A DNA stretch of 64,000 bases from Rhizomys pruinosus (lineage: Eukaryota > Chordata > Mammalia > Rodentia > Spalacidae). A model generated the notes under the pieces. That model searched no databases. It saw nothing but the letters and a program-made list of their open reading frames with translations, and was not told the DNA's origin. The stretch is from positions 172,194 through 236,193 of the forward strand of contig VZQC01005585.1 of the NCBI GenBank assembly GCA_009823505.1, written 5' to 3'. Shown piece by piece: positions 10,581 through 21,878 of the stretch (positions are counted from its first letter, which is position 1; each line of letters starts with the position of its first letter). The position numbers and the translations under genes were made by a program.

Positions 10581-11106
10581 TGTGTGCTGTGTCTACACTT
10601 CAGCACTTGTTGCAGGATGTTTTAACAAGCAGTTGTTCTTAGAACATGATTTCGCATCTACAAATATTTGTAAACCCCTGAAAAGATTTGAGAGCTGAAA
10701 CCCAAGGACATAAAAATAAGTAACTTTCTAGCTAAAGTTTATAATAGCAACATTTGTTGATCACTTGAGTTCACATACAGGTGGTTTCAATAGATTTGGG
10801 ATAAAGAAGGCTAAGTTCTCAGAAATCTGATTGGACAGAGTGCAGAAGATTTTAAGTTGAACTGTATCACAAACAACTCTCAGAGGCCCAGAGGTCTGTT
10901 GGGATCATACATAGTGAAAGTGGTCACCATGTTGGAAGGTAATTTATCACCTTAGTCTATATCATCTCAACATAAATGAAGTTATTTAAACTACAGCTAT
11001 TTATGGCTCCTGGTAAGGATTTTGTGAATGAAAAGTTTTCATTCTCTGCTTATTCAGTACATTTTAAAATAACAATTTCTAGAATTTGTATGCATTTCTG
11101 TGTGTA

Positions 11107-11107
<1 letters not shown>
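10581..11107. other. Low-copy DNA, no gene seen
   Basis: No recognisable repeat or exon. Confidence 0.5.

Positions 11108-11141
<34 letters not shown>
11108..11141. repeat. (TG)n microsatellite
   Basis: TG run directly joined to the B4-like SINE that follows. Confidence 0.95.
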
Positions 11142-11144
<3 letters not shown>

Positions 11145-11330
11145 AGGTCATGTATGGAGATCAGAGCAGGACATATAACATCCTACTCTATCACTCACTG
11201 TTTTCTCTTTTGACACAGCATCTCTCACTGCTTCTTCCGCCTTCCATTTCTCCAGTTAGCCTGGCTGACCAAATCTCAGCAATCCTTCTGTCTCTGCCAT
11301 CCTGCGTCTCACAACTTTCTGGCCCTAAAT
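11142..11330 (-). mobile_element. B4/RSINE-type SINE, old
   Basis: 'ttttgacacagcatctctcactgc', 'gcctggctgaccaaatc' and 'cttctgtctctgccatcctgc' follow the antisense B4 order (gacagggtctct..., ...tggctgg..., ...ctcctgtctccacc). Confidence 0.6.
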
Positions 11331-11334
11331 TCTT

Positions 11335-11552
11335 ACAAAAATATTTTATTTATTGTTTTATTTTATGTGTATGAGTATATTGCCTGCATGTGTGTAAGTG
11401 CACCTTGTCATTCAATGCCAATGGGGGATCCCTTGAAACTGGAGGTATGGACACTTATTAAGTGCCATGTTAGTGCTGAGAACAGAGCCTGGGTCCTCTG
11501 CAAGGGCAGCCAGTGCTCTTAACTGCTGCCGAGCCGTCTCTCTAGCCAGTCC
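11335..11552 (-). mobile_element. B2 SINE
   Basis: Antisense B2: TTTATT tail complement, 'atgtgtatgagtatattgcctgcatg' body, then 'agcctgggtcctctgcaag' and 'gtgctcttaactgctgccgagcc' head. Confidence 0.85.
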
Positions 11553-11909
11553 AGCTGTAATTTCTACAACCTTTATATTTATGTTATAAAAGGAAAATGC
11601 CCCAAATTAAAAGAAAAATTTTATGATTATCCAATTAAACTGTAATTGTGAATGGATACTCTGTACTAGATAAGTAAAATTTTATATTGAAAATAACAGA
11701 TTGCTTTCAATTGCTGGTCATAAATTCTGTTACATGAACACTAGGCCCCAAAGTCACAAACCAGACAAAATATTTACTCCTTGTCCTTTTCTATACTTTA
11801 TCCACACAAGGAAAATGGCATATATATATATATATATATTCAGTCAGTTGCTCTAAGATCAAGGAGTAAAGTATCAAAGACAATAGTGAGATAACCCTTA
11901 TATTAATTT
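11553..11909. other. Low-copy AT-rich DNA with a short (TA)n
   Basis: Contains a TA run at about 11820-11840. Nothing else recognised. Confidence 0.5.
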
Positions 11910-11921
11910 AAAATGGAAGCA

Positions 11922-12083
11922 GCCTGGTGTGGTGGCTCACGCCTTTAATCCTAGCCCTTTGGAGGCAGAGGCAGGCGGATCTTTGTGAGTTCAAGGCCAG
12001 CCTGGTCTACAGAGTGAGTTCCAGGACAGCTGGGGCTACAGGGAGACCCTGTCTTGAAAAGACCAAAAAATAAATAAATAAAT
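11922..12083 (+). mobile_element. B1 SINE with 12-bp TSD
   Basis: A full B1 ('gtggctcacgcctttaatcc', 'caaggccagcctggtctac', 'ccagctggggctacaggg') with an A/AAAT tail. Flanked by the perfect duplication 'aaaatggaagca' (11910-11921, 12084-12095). Confidence 0.95.
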
Positions 12084-12285
12084 AAAATGGAAGCAAATTT
12101 GAAGACTGGTCAATATCCTAGGGGCAATGACTGAACTGAATGAATGCATTCATGAATGCACTGAACAGCATTCAGATCTCTGTGAAAAAGCATCACCTTC
12201 CCTTTTATCAGTTGTCTGAAACTCACCGAGATCTAAAGTAGCTCAAGAATACAAGAATAGAGACAATGTTTTAGGGATATGAGAA

Positions 12286-12442
12286 CCCTACTTTTTTTGG
12301 TCTTCTTGAGACAGGGTCTCCCTTTAGTCCCAGCTGGCCTGGAGCTCACTAGGGAGGCCAGGCTGGCCTTGAACTCACAGAGATCTGCCTGCCTCTGCCT
12401 CCCAAGTGCTAGGATTAAAGTCGTGCGGCACCACACCTGGTT
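12286..12442 (-). mobile_element. B1 SINE, 'cctttagtccc' variant
   Basis: Antisense B1 from 'gagacagggtctcccttta' to 'gcaccacacctgg'. It carries the local variant 'tttagtcccagctggcc', shared by copies at 35.6, 40.6, 43.4 and 49.06 kb. Confidence 0.93.
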
Positions 12443-12799
12443 GACATTCCTGACTTTTGTCAGTGATAACTTCTTCATCCTACATGGTATTATAAGAGTC
12501 TACTTTTAAAAGTCCTCATCTGAGATATATAGGCAACATTTCTGAGTTTTCTGTGAGAAACTCCTTTGTATAAGACTTAAGTACTATTTGAATTATACAT
12601 CATCTGAAACCACTCCTTTAGACAGTACTTTTAATGAAAATTCTCTGACATGGATTCATTTATTTGAGCACTTCTTCCAATGTAGATTTCTGAAGTTCTA
12701 TTTCCTTCTTCTTCAGCATGTACCTGAAAACAAATTTTTTTAAGTAAAAATGAAGGAAGAATTTTTCTTTAAATATTTTATTCTATTACTCAACTTTGA

Positions 12800-13147
12800 T
12801 GTTAAATCAGGTTCTTTCCTGTTTTGTGATAAAGAATTATAAGCCAAACCAACTTAGAGGAGAAAGGAGTTTATTTCAATCTATGCTTCCACAAGGATAA
12901 AGTCTATTGAAGTGGGAAAGCTTGGTAGCAGGAATAGGAGGCAGGCTTCACACTTCATCCAGACACAGGAAGCAGCAGGGCAGAGAACATCAGAGACTAT
13001 GACCTCTGAAAGCCCACCCCAGTGATGTACTTCCTCTAAGACTTACCTCCTAAAGGTTCTATAACTTCCCCAAACAGCACCAGTAAATGGGACCATCTGC
13101 TCAAGTTCATGAACCTATGAGAGATACTTGTCATTTAAACCACAACA
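12800..13147 (-). mobile_element. MT-type MaLR LTR, antisense
   Basis: Matches the other MT LTRs in order: 'gaggagaaaggagtttattt' , 'agcccaccccagtgatgtacttcc', 'tcatttaaaccacaaca'. The TSD is not clear. It forms the left arm of an inverted pair with 13214-13574. Confidence 0.7.
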
Positions 13148-13213
13148 GATGCTTGTATTCATTGTGTGTGTTTATATTTAGGATTTTTTTCAAATTTTTT
13201 CCTGCTTCCCCTA

Positions 13214-13574
13214 TGTGGTGGTTTGAATGATAGTGTTCCCCATAGCCTTTAAGTATTCAGACATTTTGTCTCCAGTTGGTGACACTGTTCTTGGAGGTCT
13301 TAGAAGGTGTGACTGTGCTGGAGGAAGTACGTTATTGGGGGCAGGCTAAGTGAGTTTAACAAGCCTTGTGGTCTTCAGTTGCTCTCTCTGCTTCCTGTGC
13401 TCATTGCGAGATGTGACCCTCGGCTTGCTGCTCCAGCCCCAGCCACCATGCTTCCCACCACAATGGACTCTGATTCCCTGGAACCATCACTCGTAAGCTC
13501 AAATAAACTCTTCCTTTTATAAGCTCCCTTGCTCATGGTGGTTTTATCACAGCAACAGAAAAGTGACTAATACA
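13214..13574 (+). mobile_element. MT-type MaLR LTR, sense
   Basis: 361 bp starting 'tgtggtggtttgaatg' and ending 'actaataca' (TG...CA). It has an AATAAA at about 13502 and near-duplicated 5-bp flanks 'cccta'/'cacta'. Same subfamily as 1411-1781. Solo LTR without internal sequence. Confidence 0.78.
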
Positions 13575-13599
13575 CACTACCTACACATATTGAAGTGTA

Positions 13600-13737
13600 A
13601 TGTTTAAAATCCTCTTGTGACCCAAATTACTGGTTTAAAGCTATCACTATTGCTGTGAGTTCATATGAGTAACTGACCAGTTGTCTGGAAGACTTTGTTT
13701 CCTTGTGGTCAACATTTTTTAAGAATTGTTTTTTCCT
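13600..13737 (-). mobile_element. L1 3'UTR fragment
   Basis: 'gctgtgagttcatatgagt' and 'ctggaagactttgtttcc' match antisense L1 3'UTR. The text may continue after the B2, at 13999-14040. Confidence 0.45.
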
Positions 13738-13984
13738 GGGGTGGGAGAGATGGCCTAGCAGTTAAGAGCGCCGACCGCTCTTAAAGAGGACCCAGGTACG
13801 ATCCCCAACACCCACATGGTGGCCGAGAACCGTCTGAAACTCCACTCCAGGAGAACTCCAGTTCCAGGGGAATCCGACACCCTCTTCTGACCTCCGCGGC
13901 ATTGCACGACACGGGTGCACAAACCTGCATGCAGACAGTACATTGATACACATACAGAAATAAATAAAATTAAAAAAAAAAAAA
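13738..13984 (+). mobile_element. Young B2 SINE, duplication subfamily, with TSD
   Basis: Full B2 with 'gatggcctagcagttaagag' head. Its body has two successive 'aactccac/agttccaggag/gg' units, the internal duplication typical of the younger B2s here. Flanks: 'aagaattgttttttcc' (13721-13736) and 'aagaattgttctttcc' (13983-13998), 16 bp with one mismatch. CpG sites are largely kept. The B-box region reads 'ggtacgatcc', one change from the usual 'ggttcgatcc'. Confidence 0.95.
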
Positions 13985-14181
13985 GAATTGTTCTTTCCTC
14001 TGCTTTTTGGCCAAGATCATGTGTGTGAAGAAGAAATGTTCTATGAAGCCATAAAAGATATATAAACAACCTACATACATTACTAAGTGGAAGAAGGCAA
14101 TATAAACACCTGTCAGATAAATGATTCCACCAATGAAATTTTTAAAAAGTCACATTTATGGATATAGAGAAAAGGTCATTG

Positions 14182-14338
14182 GGGGCCCGGTGGCAAATGC
14201 TTTTAATCCATCCCAGCACTTGGGAAGCAGGGGCAGGCAGATCGCTGTAAGTTCAAGGTTAGCTTGGTCTACATAATGAGTTCCAGGCCAGCTGGGGCTA
14301 CCAGAGATTCTGTCTCAAGAAAAGACCAAAAAAAAAAA
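14182..14338 (+). mobile_element. B1 SINE
   Basis: 'cggtggcaaatgcttttaatcc', 'caaggttagcttggtctac', 'ccagctggggctaccagag', then an A tail that runs into the GAAA tract. Confidence 0.9.
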
Positions 14339-14345
14339 ATTTAAA

Positions 14346-14582
<237 letters not shown>

Positions 14583-14603
<21 letters not shown>

Positions 14604-14696
14604 TTAGCAGAGGGGATATTTAGGAAACGTGAAACTGTTGAAGAAAAAAGAAAGAAAAAATTAGCAGAGGGGATATTTAGGAAACGTGAAACTGTT
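14583..14696. repeat. 57-bp perfect tandem duplication
   Basis: Units 14583-14639 and 14640-14696 are identical ('gaagaaaaaagaaag...' to '...gtgaaactgtt'). The duplication takes in the end of the purine tract plus unique flank. Confidence 0.95.
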
Positions 14697-14714
14697 CTGT
14701 AGGATGCTACAATG

Positions 14715-14975
14715 ATGGCTTATACTGCTTTACATTTGTCAAAGCCCATAGCATATGCAGTGGAAACAAATCCCATTGTAAGTAATGGTCTTTGTGTGAC
14801 CATGGTGATGGTGTGTCTAGGTTAATCAGTTGTGTCAAAACTAATGTTGTGGAGAATGCTGGTAACAGGGAGACTGGACATGTCTGGAAAGTAGGAAATA
14901 AATGGAAAACCTCTATCTTATCCTCTTAATATTTCTGGAAACCTAAAACTTCTGTGAAAATCATCTTATATAAAA
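14715..14975 (+). mobile_element. Ancient mammalian L1 3'UTR
   Basis: Follows the mammal-wide L1 3' end order: 'tttgtcaaagcccatagca', 'tgtgaccatggtgatgg', 'ctggaaacctaaaacttctgtg'. Strongly diverged. Confidence 0.5.
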
Positions 14976-15084
14976 TTCTGTTTATAGTGACTGAGCATTT
15001 TATCTCCCTAAGTTTAAAAAAGGAGATAAAACAGCAAAGAATCATGGAAAAGATATCTCAAACCCATTTAAGGTACTTTGGGAA

Positions 15085-15165
15085 TGTTATTGTTTATAAG
15101 CCAGGCAACAATTCAAAGATTTAATAATAATTATCCCCATTTTACATAAAAGGGTGTGAAGTCTT
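15085..15165 (+). mobile_element. Possible MIR fragment
   Basis: Only the 'attatccccattttacat' core is clear, so confidence is low. 14976-15350 otherwise shows no gene. Confidence 0.35.
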
Positions 15166-15351
15166 CAAACAATATTGGCTACAGACCTGACTAACTCTAG
15201 GATATACAATTTTTGTACCACACAACAATGTTTGAGTTGTTACAAATTTCCATATTCTAATAAGCCAAGAAAAACATTTACAATAGCATTAATAAACATA
15301 GAAATGTTTGGTGGCCATGCAAATCATTTAAATAAGAAAAGATACCAGCAA

Positions 15352-15562
15352 GGTGCTGGAGAGAGAGCTCGACAGTTAAAGGGACTGGCAGAGGACCCAG
15401 GTTCAATTCACAGCACCCACATGCTGGCTAGCAATCATCCATAACTTCAGTTCTAGGAAAATCTGACACCCTTTTCTGACCTCCATAGGCATTGCATGAA
15501 ACAGGTACACTTACATGCATGTAGGCAATATACTAACACACATAAAAAAATAAATAAATAAG
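15352..15562 (+). mobile_element. B2 SINE
   Basis: 'ggtgctggagagagagctc' head, 'ggcagaggacccaggttcaattc', 'acttcagttctagg' body and an AAATAAAT tail. A short deletion lies in the tRNA-like head. Confidence 0.85.
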
Positions 15563-15629
15563 CTATTTTTTAAAGATGCCAACAAAAAAAGAGAGTTTGT
15601 TCTAAGGGTATTTAAAAAGCACGTTTTTC

Positions 15630-15856
15630 TATATTTTATTTATTTTCATTTCATGTTTATAAGTGTATTGCCTGCATATATGTACGTGGACCTGTGTTGT
15701 ATAATGCCCATGGAGGACAGAAGAGGATGTCCTGTCCCCAGAACCTGGGGCTGTAAATGACTCTTAGCAGCAATGTGGGTCCTGGGATTTGAACCCAGTT
15801 CTGTAAGAACAGCCAGTGCTCCAAAAGGCTGAGACATCTCTCTACCTCCACCCCCA
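15630..15856 (-). mobile_element. B2/B3 SINE
   Basis: Antisense: TTTATT tail complement, 'tgtattgcctgcatatatgt', 'ggaggacagaagagg', 'gaacccagttctgtaagaac'. Confidence 0.75.
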
Positions 15857-18453
15857 GCACATTTTTTATAGTAAACAATTTGTCCATTTGTAAAATAAAA
15901 CTGAACAAATTAAGTACAACTCCTAAATAATAGAATAAAATAAATTTTGGAGTTATTTTTCAAACAATCATGCATCCCTCAAATCACATCTGCTTTTTAA
16001 ATTTGTTTTCCTGTAAATACCACCCTTTGACAGTGTAGGCATTTAAAGGCACCAAGGACCATGTTTGGAAGAGAGATTAATATCCTGTGAAAAGTCAGAT
16101 GTCAATTGAAGCAGACTTACTAGCAAGTGAACCTAGCCTAATATTTTTTAAAAAATCAAGAATTATCATTTTGCTTTACTCCCAATTTGAAGATAAATTG
16201 TAACATTAACAGAATATTATTATACCTTGGCATCTGTAAGGGTTTACACAACTCTCTTACCTCAAATGTTGTGATAATGACTTATGTACAGCCTCTTCTT
16301 GACTTTAAATACTAAAAATCTCATGTATATTAGTTAATAATATCTAATGCCCAATGGTATAAATGCCATATAGTGAATCGCTATGTTGTTTAGGTAACAA
16401 TTATGGGAAAATACGTCTGCAAATCTAAGTTCAGCACAAATTCATTTTTCAGATAATTTTGATTGGGCAGTGGCCAAAACCTTGGATGCAGAACTTATGA
16501 ATTTATATTGCTAACTGCATAGTGATTTGAAATTATGGGGTTTGAAGCAAACTGTGTGGTCAATTGCTAGCTCTTCCTGTATTAGCTTTGTGTTCATAAA
16601 TAATGAAGTTCTATTCTCTGTGTCTACATCTATTCTAGTCCTTAGAAATGTGGTTAGTAATAATGAACTTTATCTTATGGAGTCTTAGGGCAGTTGACAG
16701 GACATGATAATGACCAGTAAGGCTTGGTGGGAGGTGATTCCATTACAGCCACAAGGTGGGGCTACAGCAGTTTTAACAGTAGAGATTTTACTTTGTTGTC
16801 CTACAAACTTTCTATCATTATCTTTTTATTTCTTCCATATCCGTAGCCTTGCATTTAATGGTATTGTGTTTTACGATCCATGTTTGCAGTTGGTTAAATT
16901 CATATGGAGTTGTATTCATATCAGCAGTACTGATTAATTTACCATCACTACAAATTGGAAAACCGTATTCATGATCCTAAAGCCAAGTCATTAAATCAAT
17001 TACTATCTAAGATGCCCCAAAGCCAAAAAAATACCAATGCATCATTCCTTGAATTTAAAATACAGATATTATAAACCGTAATAAGAGTTATGACATTTTA
17101 ATGGTTTATTAGCCTCAAAACTATATTACATTAATCTAAAGTGTGGGATTAAAAACTGTAGCTGACTCAGCCCCAAATATCTGCTATTTTCTTTTACTCA
17201 CCTTTTCCGCAATTCTGTCTTTAGTGAGCAGAAATCAAATATCAGACTCCATATTTGATAGAACAGTATATGTTATCAAGTGCAAATGATGATTGTATGC
17301 ATAAGTTTTACAAAGCTGATGGCTAGTAGCCCCTTAAAATTCCACCGTATTATTCCACACTAATTTCAATTAGAAATGCAAACTGAATGCAAAAGGTAGC
17401 ATTGGCAATGCTCTTGATTAGAATATCTGCATGTGGTGTTTGTTTATTCAGCCACTGAAGTGCCCTCCCTGGTTGTTGTACTATTTGAAGAATCATCCTA
17501 GAATCTCAAGTACTTGTTGTCACTGAGGCAAAAACTAATTTGCTTTCCTTTATAATATCTTCCTTCCCATTCATGTAGTTAATTGTGGTGAAGTCTCGGG
17601 AGTAGTTTCTGACTTTTATACAAGGGGAATTGAGAGTAGAGTTGTTACCTTTGACAGCTCATGGATAACAAAATGATGGGAAAGAGTTTGAAAAATCTGA
17701 ATTAAACCCAAACCATAAAAGCCTTCATTAGTAGAAGCATAATTACAGGGAAATATTGTAGAATAAAATCTGAATTGTATTAAAATATTTTTCAACTGAG
17801 TTGAAGATAGAAAAAGCATGTTGTACACTACAATTTCTCCAAATTACTGCCCAGCACTGAATTTGGCAATTTTAAACTGATTATTGAAATGAAAGCTTAG
17901 TTTTTGTTTGTTTTCTATATTTGGAATTATTTTGTAAAGTAATTTTTGAGCATTAATAATCTTTCTTCGTTATGCTTAAAACATTCTGACAAACTTTGAG
18001 TCCAGGGACATCACTTATTTTTAAAGTGTACAGAGAATGTAGCAATTCTTCCTAAGGTCATGGGATTTTTCTTCATTGGGTAAGTAATTACCATACAATT
18101 ATAGGAATGTGCAGTTATGCTCGGCATAATTGGGGTGCTGAGGCTCAGATTCCCTTTTCCCCTCCTTTGCTCCAAAGTTCTTTCTAGAGAGGTAGGGCCA
18201 AACAGAGATAGGAAAAGGGACAGATGAAGGAAAATAACTAAGAATGTCCAGTTCTTGTTAGCATCCATACAATAGCCTAGTCATTTATAGTGTTATAAAT
18301 AAGCTTGATTGTTAAAAAAAAAAAAAAGCAAAACAACAACAAAAAAAACACAATCATTTTCAAAGAGCCCACTTGTTTATGGTGTGGTTCCTACATTTTT
18401 AGATTTTACAAAGAAGTAAGCCTTCTGTACATTATTTAGCCAAAAGTAGCAAT
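15857..18453. other. 2.6 kb low-copy AT-rich DNA, no gene seen
   Basis: The longest repeat-poor stretch on the left side. No exon, CpG cluster or RNA gene recognised. An A-rich tract lies at 18314-18350. No frame has a plausible protein. Possible non-coding regulatory DNA, but nothing here proves it. Confidence 0.5.
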
Positions 18454-18470
18454 AAGAAATCTAGAACCCT

Positions 18471-19124
18471 GACCCAGCCATACCACTCCTGGGTATGTAC
18501 CCACATGACTCATCTTACTGCAGAGATACATGCACAGCCATGTTTATTGCAGCTCTCTTCACAATAGCAAGAAGCTGGAAACAACCCAAGTGGCCTCAAC
18601 TGACAAGTGGATAAAGAAAATGTGGTACATCTACACAATGGAGTTCTATGCAGCAGTAAAGAAAGATGACATCATGAACTTTGCAGGTAAATGGATGGAA
18701 CTAGAAGATATTATGTTAAGTGAAGTAACATGGTCCCAGATAAACAAATGATGAATGGTATCCCTCATTTGTGGATGCTAGCACCAAATCTCTAGTTGTA
18801 AGGCAGACTGATCAACAATGTTAATATTATATTTCTTTTTATCTGAAAGCAACTGTGCTCTTATAATGTGAATCCCTTAATGGGCTCTAGAATTAACCTA
18901 CCACTTATTTTCAGACTTTATAATTTTGGATATGGGTAAAGGGTATGTATGCATACTTCAGGGTAATATAAAATTAAAAGAGAAAAATGTGAATTCCGAA
19001 ATATGATTTGAAATTACAAACATTCTATTTTCAGATTATATAATTTTAGAACATGCATGACATACATATATATGCATATTTTGAAGCAATACAANTATAT
19101 ATATATAAAAATTAAAAAAAGAAA
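18471..19124 (+). mobile_element. 5'-truncated young L1 with 17-bp TSD
   Basis: 654-bp L1 flanked by the perfect duplication 'aagaaatctagaaccct' (18454-18470, 19125-19141). It begins in the ORF2 C-terminus; the frame at 18530-18751 encodes the tail ('KKMWYIYTMEFYAAVKKDDI' region) and ends in TGA. The 3'UTR contains a second, diverged copy of its end ('tattttcaga...ataatttt' at about 18908 and 19027) and lacks the G-rich tract found in other copies. An N lies at 19095. Confidence 0.93.
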
Positions 19125-19141
19125 AAGAAATCTAGAACCCT

Positions 19142-20525
19142 GCAGATAAAGCAAATCTCAAATAAACAAAATACCAAAGAAAGTTGTAATTTCAAATGAA
19201 TGGAGAAGCTTTCCAAAGTGGAAAAGATCCAATAATTGATGTGTGCCCTATTCTGAACAAGCCGTCCATTTTGCTTGGTCACTGTTGTTTTAATGTGTTT
19301 AATTTGGTCACGGATCTGTCAAAATTCCATTCCTGGCTAGGGTTTAAGGATCACTGGAGCAGAGGTGAAAGTTGGATGTTTGCACGGTTCTAGATCTAAG
19401 ACTCCAAACTGCACTACACAGCACTGTCAATGACACCCAGGGTGAAGACCTCTGGAAATGCAGATGTGAGCTGAAAGAGAACAGAGGGAGAGAGGAGCAT
19501 TTCATCTGAAAAATCGTTTGATTAAACAATATTTCTCATAAAAATAAAAATGGTGTTTATGCTTTCTAGAACTCCAATTTTATTAGTTAGCATTTATGAG
19601 ATATTAGACTCCTTGGTATTGTTTTTGGATTCTTGGAATCAAATATTATTCTGTTTTTGAAATGGGCTTCAGGCCTAATTTGCATGAAAAGCTGTGTGTC
19701 ATTTACAGTTTGTAATTTGTTCTAAATTTAAATTGGACAAACTTCAGATCAAAACATGTTTGAATTTGCATAATATCTGAACTGGTGAAGTACTTCATAG
19801 GCAGTATTTAGCTTCATGACTTAAAATTAAGAACTACCCTGCAGAGGTATGAAAATAAAATCCATTCCTCTGAGAATTTCACAATTAGGACAAACATTTC
19901 TGAAAGTAGACACATTTCACACCTCTCCACAGCCAAAGCATGAGTTTTTATCACCATGAATTCCAATTCCTTTCAGAGATTATTACTAATATTACCAAAC
20001 AAGCCTTAAAATTATTAAGTTATTAGTTAATTATTAAAATTATTAAGTTATTATTAAAGTTATTAGTTTTCCAATGGTTTCCTGTCTTACTTTGACAATT
20101 TTAATCATCAACAGGTTTTAAAATGTATATCAATTCATGATGATCCTGTCCCTCTGATTTTCTATTTCAGACAATATTAATTTTAAATGTCTTGTTTTAG
20201 AAAAAACTTGGATTTCAGACAATAACCATATTTTAACAAATATATTTTGTATTTCAACTACTTTTATCTATAATGTAGACTATTGAAAACAAATGACCAA
20301 GTCCTTAGTTTCATCATGGCCAGCTCTGTTAATCCTGTACAAATATGAACCAGGCAAAATTCAATTTAAAAGTGTGTAAGAATATCTATAAATGAGGTGA
20401 TTCTTCCAAACACAGAGCTATGTCAAGGAATTACATAACCGTAAATTCACAAGATACAGTGATTTCAATGGCAAAAATTTGCCAGATATTCTGACTTAGT
20501 AACCTGGCTGAGGAGAGCACAGGTT
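19142..20525. other. Low-copy AT-rich DNA, no gene seen
   Basis: No recognised repeat. 19600-19810 has mixed, non-simple sequence of the type often seen in conserved non-coding DNA, but that cannot be judged from one species. Confidence 0.45.
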
Positions 20526-21339
20526 CTTTTTTTTTTTTTTTTTTATTTTTTTTTTCAATCTTAGTGACTAATATTAACTCTCAGATACATATTCAACATG
20601 ATATATGCATACATATTATATATGTATATATTTAGGTTGTAGAATGTCTGCAAAGGCTTAGGAGGTCACAATAGAGTTCAAGAGGTTTCAGAAACCTCTC
20701 AAAGCACGGAAACTGATGGATTTGTCAAGTAGATTCTATTTTGATAAGAAGCTGAACCTAGAGGCAGGGAAGAACCCAGAGAAACTATGGAAGCTATGAG
20801 TCAGGTCACTGTGGGTCACATGTTTGAGAGAAAAGCTACACAGTTTAGTCCAGCTGCAGAGGAGAAAGAGCAGGACCAGAAAAGGGGTGGTGAGACAGAT
20901 GAACAGCAGGTCCAGATGAGCCTACAAGAACAGGCAGAGGGCCGTTGAGTAGGCATCATGAACAGCAAAGACCAAGCTGAACTGAAACCCTGGAGATACT
21001 CTCTGTCCATCCCTGAAGCTCACACCAGTGGTCAGATCACAGGCATCTTGGACTGTTTCATCAACTTGCTAGCTGTCCTCTTGAGGTCAAGGTGGCAGAG
21101 TTTCACCCTTTCCTTGGTTTGGTATATCGTATCAGATCTTGGGCCTGCCTCTTCTCCCTTATATAATTTTAATGCACTCATGTACCCCTGTAGTCTCAAT
21201 TAACTCTGATGTAAGTCTTTAGAGTGGCCCCCTTTCTTGTCCCAGGAACATATCAGTTATCAGTTTGTGCTACATGAGTCATGCCCAACAAAGCACAATA
21301 GTATTCTTAGTGACATTTTCCAAAAATTTTAAATTCCAA
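20526..21339. other. Poly-T tract then unassigned GC-richer block
   Basis: Two T runs at about 20527-20553, then AT-rich sequence, then a GC-richer block from about 20,650 to 21,290. The poly-T could be the tail of an antisense retro-insertion, but I found no matching flank duplication and recognise no family. Confidence 0.35.
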
Positions 21340-21620
21340 ATAACCTTAAATATATATCTTTGGGTAAACAAAGAGATGAAATATATCTATTCAATGGAAT
21401 AATATTCAATAATAAAAAGAATATTACTAGAGTTTTAGAGTTAAAAAATTTTTAACTTAATCTGGTTTTAAATGGAGCGGGAAGGTCAGCTTCTAGGCCT
21501 AATTTGGTATGATATTTATGTGATATGATATTTATGACCAGCAAAACCATTTTTCTAAGAGAGTACAAACTGTATGATTTCATTTATACAAATGTCCTGA
21601 AAACCTAATTCTGGAGATAA
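21340..21620 (+). mobile_element. Ancient L1 3' end fragment
   Basis: 'attcaatggaataatattcaataataaaaag' matches the ORF2 C-terminal text of old mammalian L1s. 'actgtatgatttcatttatac' with 'ccagcaaaacc' further on matches the following 3' region. Confidence 0.55.
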
Positions 21621-21636
21621 AATTAAATGGGTAATT

Positions 21637-21856
21637 TGAGATCTCCCGAGTCCAGCTGAGGCAAGTGCAGGTAGGTAGCCAGCAGCTAGGTGCTTCAGCA
21701 AGGCTGATTGCTGATTGATTTAATATAGTTAATCCATTAATCCAGTTGTCTTTAGCTTAATTGGATTTTGTGGCTGGGGGGGGGCAGAGTTATCCTCCCA
21801 GCTGGTATAAAAGGTGGTGTTGAGTCTTGAGATCTGAGATTAAAAGACCTACAACC
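21637..21856 (+). mobile_element. Possible LTR fragment with TATA box
   Basis: Carries 'ggtataaaagg' at about 21803 and 'gattaaaag' about 36 bp later, the spacing of an LTR TATA box and poly(A) signal, with a G run before it. It stops where L1 ORF2 text begins. No perfect flank duplication was found. It may instead be upstream L1 or host sequence. Confidence 0.3.
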
Positions 21857-21878
21857 ATTATTACTGAAACTATTTAGA

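Noticed and set aside
13738..13984. tRNA-like heads of B2 and ID copies as tRNA genes
   Set aside because: They carry SINE bodies, A-rich tails and TSDs, so they are retroposed SINEs, not tRNA genes.
21803..21811. 'tataaaagg' as a host gene promoter
   Set aside because: No downstream exon follows, only L1 ORF2; an LTR or chance match is simpler.
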